From Hyperoplus lanceolatus (Eukaryota > Chordata > Actinopteri > Uranoscopiformes > Ammodytidae): a stretch of 64,000 nt of DNA. Made by a program: the position numbers and the translations under genes. The DNA is taken from positions 17,182,501 to 17,246,500 of the forward strand of contig CM049400.1 of NCBI GenBank assembly GCA_026929865.2. The letters run 5' to 3'. Each line of letters opens with the position of its first letter. Position 1 is the stretch's first letter. Below are positions 47,751 through 58,100 of the stretch, piece after piece. The notes below the pieces were generated by a model that was given only the letters and a program-made list of their open reading frames with translations, made no database searches and was not told the DNA's origin.

Positions 47751-49783
47751 GCTTTAGATTTGGTTATTTTTCTTTTAGTTAATTATATGAAATGTTGATA
47801 TTGCTCATACACATAATATAAAACCAGGCAAACATATTGAATTTGAAGCCTACAACTGAAAGTATGTTGAAAGAGTGGGCCAGTATTTTAAAGTCCAGTA
47901 GTTTGATGATTGTTTTTATTCTTGAATTTGGGCCGTTTAATGAATAGTTCACCTGCAGAAGTCATGTTCAAACATAAAAAAAAATAAGAGATGAAGGTCT
48001 GATCATTCTTTGTGGTGTGGTAGGCTGTTTTTATTACTTTCTCTATATGCATTAGGGATGTGAATGTGTCGACCGAATGACCGGTTTTCCACTTGCGCTC
48101 AAGTTGACTTTAAAAATAGAATAGAAATCCGAAAATCAGGGGGTTATGCCGTTTTTTTAATGGGAGATTTCACCGTGTATGTGAGTTCACGTCTGGTCAT
48201 GAGCGCGCTGCAGGAGTGTCACTTCTCCATGAAGTGTCAGCTTCACATAAGAGTCCAGTGTGGGACCATTTTTTCAAACTATTGATAAAAAACAATGCAG
48301 TGCAAAATATGCAGCACAAGTTAAACGCTCGTCTAAGACTATGACGTTAAATCACCTTAGAAACACACAATGCCTTCGTCCGATCACAACAGCGTTTCAC
48401 CGTGTGATCTCGCCAGCGAGTGAGCCGCCGCGCAGATGAACTGTGGTTTGTGGCTAAAATAATAACCGGGGATATTCTCCCCGTTAGCGATTTCAATGGG
48501 AAAGACTTCCGCGATCTGATTGAATGTCTCGAGCCTGAAAACACAGTGCCAAACTGCGCGACTATAGGAACTGTCCAGTGAGCGGAGTCCCTCCGTTCGT
48601 TTCTGTCTACAACCGACACAATCACCGGAGACGCATTCACAGCGTTTAAGTAAAGCCTCTCATTTGTATTACCATTGGGGCTTGGATGCAAATACTGCAA
48701 CATTACGGTGGCAGATAAAGGAAAAGCGCAGTTATCATTTTCTGCACCTCAACCTCTGCTGCGGGAAGAAAGAAAGGGGGCAAAGCAAGTCGATTGATTT
48801 GTCGACTCGCAGGCGGACGGTAGGCAGCTCTGCCAACGGAGCGAGAGTGCGCCCGCTTGTCGCTCCGCCTGTCAAAACGCCCACGCATCGGTTGTCCACT
48901 GGCCTTTCATTAAAAAAATATATTTTATATTATGTTTATTATATTGAGTCTTAAATAAACACTGCTTTCATTCCGACTCTCAACGCGCATTTCAATGAAC
49001 CATGATGTAGTCTACAAAAAGATACTGAACTGTGATTGGACAGTGACTGGCCAATCAACTTGCCCTGCATATGATTTTACTGGCCCCGGGCCATCGGGCT
49101 ATACGTTATGTCGAACCCTGCTGTGTTAATAAGTATGTCAACACATCTTCTGGACTTTGTTGTTAACAGTAGGCCCTACACTGCAGTTTAGAATGGTCTC
49201 TTTGAGGGTTTTACTAGTTTAAGTTGTTGGCTAATTTGTTTGTAGAACCTGCCTGTAATATTTTTCAGTATTGCTTTATTTGAATTAAATTTCATGTGAA
49301 TTGTTTCCAGGTTTGGAAAATTATAAAAATGGAAAAACATTTGCACCTTAACCGTTTTTGTTTGAATAATTCTTCATTAAAAAGACCATCAAACAGCAAC
49401 TTTTTCCTCATGTTTTTGAAAATATACTGTAGGGGTAAAAGCTGCAGCTGGTTTCTAGTGTGGACTGAATGTTATTGAAATAATTTCTGTCTGTGGTTCT
49501 ATACGGTATGTGGCAATTATTTAGAAAAATAATAGCCTGCAGCAACATATTAAAAAAAGAACTATGAACTAGTTAATTTTTGAACTGTGAACTTAGTTCA
49601 TAATTTTGAATTATGAACTATGAACTGAACTAGTTCATTTTAAAGGGTGTGAACTGAACTTTGAACTAGTTCACGTAGAAAAAGAACTTTCCCAACACTG
49701 CTTGCATCCTTGTGATTTTATAACATTTACCTCATAGATTAAAAACAATATGACATACAGTAATCTGTGCATCAAAATCAGTT

Positions 49784-49869
49784 ACTATTGTTCAGCCTCC
49801 AACCAACAAGTCTGTAGTGGTGAACATGTTCACCACTACAGACTTGTTGGTTGGAGGCTGAACAATAGT
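49784..49869. repeat. 86-base perfect palindrome, no spacer
   Basis: A 43-base arm starting ACTATTGTTCAGCC is followed without any gap by its exact reverse complement, centred between 49826 and 49827 (AACA/TGTT). The symmetry stops sharply at both ends. No element ends or duplication adjoin it. Confidence 0.97.
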
Positions 49870-49899
49870 CCTATTGCTCCACATAGCTGTGATGCGTAT

Positions 49900-50122
49900 A
49901 GATGAGATATGCCTGGGAAATCCAGCTCAGCCTCACAAAAAATAACTATATTCCAAAAAAAAATTAATTATTATTGTAACATACTATTTTTTTTTAAATT
50001 CAATTCATATACATTTAAACACAAATTAATATAATTTTAAACAACAACAAAAAATATATTATTTGGATTTTGACAGGGCCAGCAGAGAAGGCCCTGCTGG
50101 CCCTGACGGCCCACCACTGTGA
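49900..50122. mobile_element. Right end of a DNA element with hairpin
   Basis: Reversed, the tip reads CAGTGGTGGGCCGTCAGGGC, a familiar fish DNA-element end. Just inside is a 12-base hairpin, CAGGGCCAGCAG (50074-50085) with its inverse (50094-50105). The left end was not found. Confidence 0.5.
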
Positions 50123-51589
50123 ACATGGGTGTAGACCTTATTGGTCTATGGTGTACTGTAAACAGGAGTCCAAGGTAAGGTACAACAACATAAGATATTT
50201 TATTGTTTACAAAGCAAAATATTGTGGCAAATCAATGCTATAGAAACCATGTAACACACGATGAGACAATTCTTAAAAGTAAAATGTTCAATATACGAAC
50301 ATGATAAAGATAAGATACAAAGGATGAGCTATGAACAAAACATTTTACAATAGATCTAAAGGTGTGAGGACATAGTATTAGTATTGCTGCTGAATTTGAT
50401 GTAGGGGGCTGTTATCCTCTCTGTGAAGCTCACTGCAGCCTCTTTGATGTGGGCACTGGTTGCAGTTGAGTGGGAGACAGCCATTGATCAACTTTAAACC
50501 CCACTATCAAAGCTGACATGGAGGGTGTAGACATCGGATTCTGAAAGTTCACCATAAAATACAACAGTTAGGACCATAAGTGAAACGAAAATTATAGCGA
50601 ATGAAAACTGTTTTCTTTAGTTGCTTTACAAACACACAAACGGTTGTTACATTAGTTTGTTTCTGAAACAGTTTAGCAATCCCCCCCTGACAGCAGCTAT
50701 AATTGCATACTGTTTGAACAGAAATGTGTAGGACAGGGTGCCGGTCCGCATACGTCCCTCCCGTCCAGTTTCCTCTTCCTGCCCAGCATATTTAGTTTCA
50801 GAGACCTCCGGTTTGAAGCTAGGCTAGTTTTGTTGATAGCGCGCAGCCTAGCTGCAGGCATTTGAAAAACTATCTTGAAACTGTAGCAAACTTAGCCGAG
50901 TGCGCGTTTCCTTCCCTCCATTTTACAGTGAAACCGGAAACTCATACTTAGAAAAAATCATTCATTGTGGAATCTAAATAGTGTCTGTATTTGTCGAGGT
51001 ATCGCACGCAACTGTAGCCTATTTGGAAGTTGTTTATCAACTCTCATCAGAGTCAGCCGAGACCTGGACGAGACGAGACTACAAGGGAAATGTGGGCGGG
51101 GCCTATGAGGACTGCGAGCGCAGTGCATTGTGGTAGTAGGAGGATTTCTGACTTTAGAGCTAGAGACAGCCAGAGAGACCATAAAAACACTCTTTTTGCC
51201 TTTTCTCAGGCTAGGATGAACCGATTTCTAAAATGTTTGCACATTTATACTATATAGGAGCATAGAGTTCAATACATCTTCATGTTTCTACCGGGGGAAT
51301 AATCCTTTGAGATAAATTAGTGGATTATGCAACATTCAGCATGCTTTGCCGTACTACAGGCATCTTGTCGCTTAGCGACAAGCAAACAACATGGGTGTGA
51401 AGGAATATTTTTTTCTGGGCCGTGGACCAATAAGAAATAGGGGGGTGGGCTGCACAGTGGAAGTTTCTGGTTTTCCAGTTTTTGACGTCAGAAACTGGGA
51501 GAATTCTGACAGGAGTATATTGGGGGGAGGGGTGGAGGGTTTCAGAAAAGGGGAGAGTGAGAAAATGAGAGAGTTTTATTTTTTTTGAT
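50123..51589. other. Non-coding stretch, no gene recognised
   Basis: No recognisable protein. GC-richer patches (50,730-50,830, 51,040-51,130) and G-rich runs near 51,520-51,550 resemble MITE interiors, but no ends could be paired. Confidence 0.35.
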
Positions 51590-51604
51590 ACCTTGCCAGT
51601 CTTG

Positions 51605-52324
51605 ATTGGATCGGTTTGCAGCCAAGTGTGAAGCGGTTGGGATGAGGATCAGTACCTCTAAATCTGAGGCCATGGTGCTCAGCAGGAAACCGATGGATTG
51701 TCTACTACAGGTAGGGAATGAGTCCTTACCCCAAGTGAAGGAGTTTAAGTACCTCGGGGTCTTGTTTGCGAGTGAGGGAACAATGGAGCGTGAGATTGGC
51801 CGTAGAATCGGAGCAGCAGGGGCGGTTTTGCACTCGCTTTACCGCACTGTTGTGACGAAAAGAGAGCTGAGTCGTAAGGCGATCTTTGTTCCTACCCTCA
51901 CCTATGGTCATGAAGGCTGGGTAATGACCGAAAGAACGAGATCGCGGGTACAAGCGGCCGAAATGGGCTTTCTCAGGAGAGTGGCTGGCGTCTCCCTTAG
52001 AGATAGGGTGAGAAGCTCAGTCATTCGTGAGGAACTCGGGGCAGAGCCGCTACTCCTTTGCGTTGAAAGGAGCCAGTTGAGGTGGTTCGGGCATCTGGTA
52101 AGGATGCCCCCAGGGCGCCTCCCTAGGGAGGTGTTCCAGGAGCGTCCAGCTGGAAGGAGGCCTCGGGGAAGACCCAGGACTAGGTGGAGAGATTATATCT
52201 CCACACTGGCCTGGGAACGCCTCGGGATCCCCCAGTCAGAGCTGGTTGATGTGGCCCGGGAAAGAGAAGTTTGGGGTTCCCTGCTCAAGCTGCTGCCCCC
52301 GCGACCCGATTTCGGATAAGCGGT

Positions 52325-52365
<41 letters not shown>
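51605..52365 (+). mobile_element. Rex3-like RTE retrotransposon, 5'-truncated
   Basis: A 15-base target duplication ACCTTGCCAGTCTTG (51590-51604 and 52366-52380) brackets a 761-base insertion. The insertion ends in a (GAT)n tail at about 52,324-52,366, as is usual for Rex3. It was copied from RNA by target-primed reverse transcription and stopped early, keeping only the 3' part of the polymerase gene. Confidence 0.9.
51606..52319 (+). pseudogene. Rex3-type reverse transcriptase, C-terminal part
   Basis: About 237 uninterrupted codons. They cover the end of the RT palm and thumb (FKYLGVLFASEGTMEREIGR, TYGHEGWVMTERTRSRVQAA), then the conserved RTE tail RWFGHLVRMPPGRLPREVF and GRPRTRWRDYISTLAWERLG. 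It ends PPRPDFG just before the stop. The catalytic YADD box and the endonuclease lie in the missing 5' part, so it is inactive although the remaining frame has no stop. The absence of damage suggests a young insertion. Confidence 0.9.
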
Positions 52366-52366
<1 letters not shown>

Positions 52367-52380
52367 CCTTGCCAGTCTTG

Positions 52381-53955
52381 GCACACCGTTGACCCATAAT
52401 TATGTTCAAAAACATCGAAAAGTGCATTTTGCATAATATGGGAGCTTTAAACCATTTTTTTTCTCTGTATTGAAGTTTTTTCAAAAATGTTTGAATATAT
52501 CGGCCTACTATGCAAATTTAGCATATTTCACAAATTATGCACACATTTGCATATCTTTAAAAACCAAAAATCTAGATATTGGCTGAAGCAAGAGTTGAAA
52601 TCTTTATTGCATTTTGACTTTATATAAGTGTGTTAAGTTTCTACATAACAAACTTCCTCTGTGAGAAATGGTGTGACAATTCTGGTTTGATAGTGTATAA
52701 ATAAACGTGATTTGATAGTTTTTTTCATTACTCTGACCCATAAATCTCAACTTCTAAATCCAGTGGCGGCTCCTGACAATAATCTCAGGGGGGGCAATTG
52801 TTGCCATGATGGGTAAAATGACCCAAAATTAACCTAAATCTGATAGCTAATATGACAATGTCATATTGCATTTAACAGCTTCTTTTTCCTGTTCATCTGG
52901 CATAACCACTCTGCCAACATTAGACAAGCATTGTACTGTACAGTATTTTTGGACATTAAGTTAGTTAATTTCTTGAATAAAATTATTTTAGCTCTAAAAT
53001 TATTTAATTATCCGGCTGTGGCAATCATAGATAACTTGTCATCTACCAGTGTGCTCCTCAGATAGGCTTCCTTTAAAAGTTAAGAGACCTGCTCTACAAT
53101 TAATCACAATAATCTGATTGACTTGACAGTTGTGTTCTGATTAAACAAAAATGGATGCTGGCATAGCATATGTGCAACATTAACAGTGCTAATCATCAGA
53201 TTGGTTTGGGTTACTACTGTCTACAGCACTTGGTAGGCAAGGTTTATGTCAGATGGTGATAGCAGCTGTCAGAGTAAACAGTCTATGGATCAGCTGTTAA
53301 ACGGCGCTGGCTCGTCCATATGCAGATTGATGTTTAATGTTTGTTTTACCTTTTCTGAGAGATGATGCATAGGGGTGACACCCGAAGTTATCCATGCAGT
53401 GTCTGTGCTGCCATCATGATGGATAAAAAGCCAGTATACAGTCCATAATCATCATGCAGCGGCAGCAGAACAGAGTGTTAGCGCCTTAGCATCCTGCTAG
53501 CCTCGTTATCCGTTCAAACGAGCCCCGTGAAAATCCGCGTTTATAAAATCCCCCAATCCATCTTGGTAGATACTTGCTTAATGGTTACATTTTGTCTGGG
53601 AAGGACCTAGTCCTTTTAATGACATGATCAAGTAGCTTGCCAGCCTAGCCTGAGTTGATATAAAGTTGTGTTGGTCTTGAATATGACCGCTTTGGGTAGC
53701 AGACCAGACATGTGACTGTTTCAGTCACTGTAATTGGTTCATTGTTTACTATACATATGACGACAACACGTTAGGGCGATCACCCCCGGAACCCATAGAG
53801 ATTGCATTGCGAGGCCTGCAGTTTGAAAAAAAAAAGTTTTACATTGAAGTCTACGAGAGCGCTGGGGGCGATTTTCAACCAGCCCGAAATCGCCCCAGAG
53901 TGACGTTACAGAACACAGACGCTGATTGTACAATGAAAATATTGTGGAAACCATT
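52381..53955. other. Repeat-like non-coding stretch
   Basis: At 52,431-52,450 GCATAATATGGGAGCTTTAA is a TTAA-type MITE end. At 52,763 CAGTGGCGGCTCCTGACA is a DNA-element tip followed by GGGGGGCAATTG. The matching ends were not found. No protein recognised. Confidence 0.4.
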
Positions 53956-54039
53956 TGGTTCATAGACGGATTATGAGATAATGGGCCCAGAGGGTGGATA
54001 GCTACTTTTTTTTAAAATTTGGACTGATATTCACCACAG

Positions 54040-54462
54040 CCATGACCCCATCAGAAGAACCTCCACTAAAAAAGACCCCCCCGGAAGTCCTGCTCAACAT
54101 GAATTATACTCCCCTTCCATTTGTGCTGCAAACCTTCCTCCAGCTCTGGACATCACACCTGACTGTCATCCCTCACCTCCAACGGCCCATCCACCTGCTG
54201 CTTCTAACGTTGGCTCCCTCTACAGGCACAAACCTGTTTTGTATGACCCTGAAAAACAAGCAATGCTTCCTAGCTGTAAGCTAAATTCACCACAAATTCT
54301 TAAATCAAGAAAGGGCTTGGGTTTTCTACATTTAAATATTAGAAGTTTATTGCAGCATGATAAATTAGACCACGTAAAGATTTTAGTGTCCCAGGCAGAT
54401 CCAGATGTTTTGATTCTGACTGAATCCTGGTTAAAGAAGAGTACAGATGACTCTATTGTGGC
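54040..54462 (+). pseudogene. LINE ORF2, N-terminal endonuclease part (interrupted by BEL-2)
   Basis: A continuous frame ends in GFLHLNIRSLLQHDKLDHVK and VLILTESWLKK, the first conserved blocks of LINE apurinic-type endonucleases (N in the first, E of TESW). It breaks at the BEL-2 insertion at codon ~141 of this piece and continues at 61,628. The upstream part (before ~54,230) is proline-rich and could be linker. This enzyme nicks target DNA to prime copying. Confidence 0.75.
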
Positions 54463-55059
54463 TATTCTGTCCTCGTTTAATGAGTACGTGTCAAACTAGA
54501 CAGATAGCTAACATCCAAGAAAGAAAGACGTGAGGCTTCAGTAGGTTTAGGCTCTTTACTTTGTCCGTATTCCCATCTTTCCATCTTTTTTAATTGTAAA
54601 ACTGAAACAAAATGTATAAAAGAATAAATATTATTACAAACAGTTGTTAACGTGAATGCTGTCTATTTTTTACTTTAACATTAACTACAGGTAAGTACAC
54701 ATATACAAACACAACATGAATTACCCTTTTTAACCAATAGGCTAACGTTAAAAATACCGTTAGCAAGCAGAAAGTTAGCTTTGACAAAGTTACTTAATTA
54801 CATACAAAGACAACTTAAAAGTGATGCAATTAACATGAAACTAACATGACTGAACAACAAACAAGTCACACAATACTCACAGACATATGGCTCCGAAACT
54901 TCACGGAGAGAAAAATGGTCAACTGCTCTCTAGCTCCACATGTACAGAACTGACACTGAAAGGCTGATGCAATACCTATTTAAGTGGTGGCCACTAGAGG
55001 GAGCACTACCCCATGAACTAATACATGAACTTAAAAAAATGATATGCTTTACCAACACA
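54463..55059 (-). repeat. BEL-2 3' LTR
   Basis: 597 bases, almost identical to 61032-61627. On the minus strand it begins TGTGTTGG. Judged by the target duplication it ends ACAGAATA rather than CA. Confidence 0.9.
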
Positions 55060-55075
55060 CTCCCCGTCTGGTATA
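55060..55075 (-). promoter_or_regulatory. BEL-2 polypurine tract
   Basis: On the minus strand CCAGACGGGGAG adjoins the LTR start TGTGTTGG, the expected primer position for plus-strand synthesis. Confidence 0.7.
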
Positions 55076-55125
55076 CTAATTGTAATACCACTATTATACA
55101 CAATAAACAAAAGGTAAGTATCTCT

Positions 55126-58100
55126 TCAGGTTTCTTTTGGAAGAAGAAGGACGAGTTCTGAAACTGGTCGTAAGTAGGTCTTGGCAGTCCCTTGCTTCAC
55201 CACTTTGACTTCCACCTTCCTGACCTTGTTGTCACGACTGGGGATAGTCTTCACAATCAACCCGGTAGGCCATTCGTTTCGTTTGACTTGGCTGTCTTTT
55301 AGCAAAACAACATCTCCAACTTGGATGTTGCGTCTGTCTTCGGTCCATTTTCTGCGAGGTTGGAGGGTGACGAGGTATTCTTGTCTCCAGCGCTTCCAAA
55401 AAGCATCAGCAAGACACTGTACCTGCTTCCACTGTTGCTTATAGAGGTCTGTTAGACTGAATTCCCCAAGTGGAGCAGATGTTGGCTCCCTCTTTCTGGT
55501 CAGGAGCATTGCCGGTGTCAGGACGCTTGGCTGCTCCGGATCGGATGAGAGAGGAACCAGTGGTCTGTCGTTCATAATGGCCATCACTTCCGCCATTAAT
55601 GTAGTGAGGACTTCGTGGGTGAGACGAGTAGGGCCAGCTTGCAACAGCATACCATCCAATATGCGTCGTGCAACCCCAATAAGCCTCTCCCAGCATCCAC
55701 CCATATGTGAGGAATGGGGAGGGTTGAAAGTCCAGGAGCATCCTTCATCCAAGAGGTAGTCTCTTAATTCAGGGTCGTCTGCTTTGATTTTTAGCTCTTT
55801 ACAAGCACCGATAAAATTTGTTCCCCGATCAGACCTGAGTTGCTTGGAGGGACCTCGGATAGCAAAGAACCTTCTTAGAGCATTAATAAAACTTGAGGTA
55901 GACATAGATTCTATTACCTCTATGTGGACGGCTCTTGTTCCTAGGCATGTGAACAGTACTGCCCAGCGTTTGCTGTCAGCACTTCCTCCTCTAGTGCGTC
56001 GTGTTGTGATGTTCCATGGGCCAAATACATCTAAACCAACCCGGGTGAAAGGTGGTTCAGTGGCAAGGCGATCAGCAGGTAGGTCTGCCATTATTTGCTC
56101 TTCTGTCTTTCCTCTCAGTTTACGACAGGTGATGCATTCATGTATGACATTAGAGACAAGTCTTCTGCCTCCGATAATCCATACTCCTGCAGAACGAAGG
56201 GCTCCTTCCGTAAAATGACGACCTTGGTGGGCGACTCCTTCGTGATAATGACGTACTAACAGAGTAGATACGTGGTGTCTCTTAGGGAGAATGTAGGGGT
56301 GTTTTTCTTCATCAGGAAGGTCAGCATAAGATAGACGACCCCCAATCCTTAACAACCCTTCCTGGTCGATTACAGGGTTTAACTTCCACAAGGGACTTTG
56401 CTTGGATACCTTTTGTCCTTTCTCCAATGTGCTGATGTCTTCTTTGAAGGTATCCCTTTGCACACATCTGATGACAATGATTTTCGCTTGTGATTGTTCA
56501 TCTTTAGCATTCAGGTGAGTTTTGCTGTAGGCTCTAGCAAAGTGAATGAGTTGTGTTATACCTCGAATCATTAACTTCCAAGATGAGAAACGCTCAAAGC
56601 GATCTGAGCTGAGATGTTCTCCAGACGTCTTGGTTGAGAAGGTATTGACTTGTGGTCGAATCTCCACATCTGTCTCTGGCTCCACAAGCTCAAAGTTGTT
56701 CAATATCTCAACTGCAGAGTCTTTTATTTCGTTTTGTTTGAGGAATGCAGGACCATGGAACCAATTGGTTTGTCCCAAAAGACCTGCAGGAATAGGCCTT
56801 GTGCCGTGGTCTGCTGGATTGTGATCCATTGTAACATGCCGCCACTGGTTAGGAGTTGTGGACTTTCGGATCCTGATGACTCGGTTGGCTACATAGACAT
56901 GAAACCGACGGGTGGCGTTGTGGATGTAACCTAACACGATTTTGCTGTCTGTATAAAACGTCATCCCTTGTATGGCAAGATCTAGCTCATGAGAAATCAG
57001 ATCTGCCATCTCAACAGCAAGAACAGCAGCACACAATTCCAGCCTTGGAATGGTGTGTGCCGGTCGTGGGGCTAATTTAGCCTTTCCCATAAGAAATCCA
57101 AGGTGACACTGTCCTACAGAGTCCACTACTCGTAAGTAGGCTACTGCTGCTATGGCCATGGTAGAAGCATCGCAGAAAACACAGATTTCTCTCTGCTGTG
57201 GCGTGGATGTAGACACAGGAACGTAGGGCCTTGGAATGCAAAGCTGCTCCAGATCCTTCAAGGACTCTTTCCAGGCTCTCCAGTATTGTTCTTTATCAGG
57301 TGGAAGAGGATCATCCCAGTCGCACTGCTCAGAGGTAAGTTCTCGGATAATAGATTTCCCCTGTACAGTAATAGGAGCAACAAACCCCAGAGGGTCGTAG
57401 AGACTGTTAACCGTCGACAGAATGCCTCTCCTGGTGAACGGTCTGTCTTCTCTTGACACTTTGAAGCTGAAACTATCTGACTCCAGGTTCCAACTCAACC
57501 CAAGACTCCTCTGGACAGGTAAGGGATCTGCTCCCAGATCTAAATCCTTGAGATCCTTTGCAAGATCTTCTGAGGAAAACTGTTCCATGACAGAATGGCT
57601 GTTGGAAGCGATCTTATGCAGATTTATATTCGACTTAGCCAACATTTCCTTTGTTCTCTTCAGGAGATCAACTGCCTCTTTCTCTGTAGGAAGGGAGGTC
57701 AACCCGTCATCGACATAAAAGTTCCTGATGACGAACTGCTTTGCGTCGGAGCCATGCTCTTTTTCCTCAGCCTGAGCAGCTCTCCTCATCCCATATATTG
57801 CTACGGCTGGCGAGGGGCTGTTTCCGAAAACGTGGACGTTCATACGGTATTCAGCGATGCCTTTTTGCAGATCATTATCCTGGTACCAAAGGAACCTCAG
57901 GTAATTTCGATGATCTTCCCGAACGATGAACGAATAAAACATCTGCTGGATGTCAGCAGTTATAGCAATGGGCTCTTTGCGAAAACGCATGAGTACTCCC
58001 AACAGTGTGTTATTCAGATCAGGACCACTTAGCAGGACGTCGTTCAAGGAGACACCTTCATGTTTTGCGCTCGAGTCAAAAACCACACGGATTTGTCCTG

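Larger units (their letters stand above)
46857..47753. mobile_element. GC-rich MITE flanked by TTA, innermost element
   Basis: Absent from copy 1 at the matching place. The tips AAGCTGGGAACACACCGCA and reversed AGCTGGGAACACACCGCA are flanked by TTA on both sides (46854-46856, 47754-47756). A 3-base TTA target points to the PIF/Harbinger group (inference). The interior is very GC-rich, with a 34-base perfect palindrome (47064-47097) and a ~99-base tandem duplication (from 47572 and 47671). No transposase. Confidence 0.75.
46655..49120. mobile_element. hAT-like non-autonomous element, copy 2
   Basis: The same family as 8487-10038, with tips CAGGGTTCAACATAAC and, reversed, CAGGGTTCGACATAACG. 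TGTGT flanks it at 46650-46654 and 49122-49126, with one extra C before the right copy. That supports a 5-base target. It keeps short segments that copy 1 lost (for example CGTC after TACTGGCC near 46,690, and a segment near 49,040). It carries a further insertion at 46857-47753. Confidence 0.85.
46224..49700. mobile_element. hAT element, 8-bp duplication, outer shell of a three-level nest
   Basis: CTTGCATC is duplicated at 46216-46223 and 49701-49708. The tips are CAGTGTTGTGCCTGAACG and, reversed, CAGTGTTGGGAAAGTTC. Both ends carry repeated GAAC/GTTC words (TGAACTAGTTCA). Without its cargo (46655-49120) it is about 1 kb and non-autonomous. Confidence 0.85.

Noticed and set aside
50400-50560. 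Possible exon near CTCACTGCAGCCTCTTTGATG
   Set aside because: No frame with recognisable protein and no paired splice sites.
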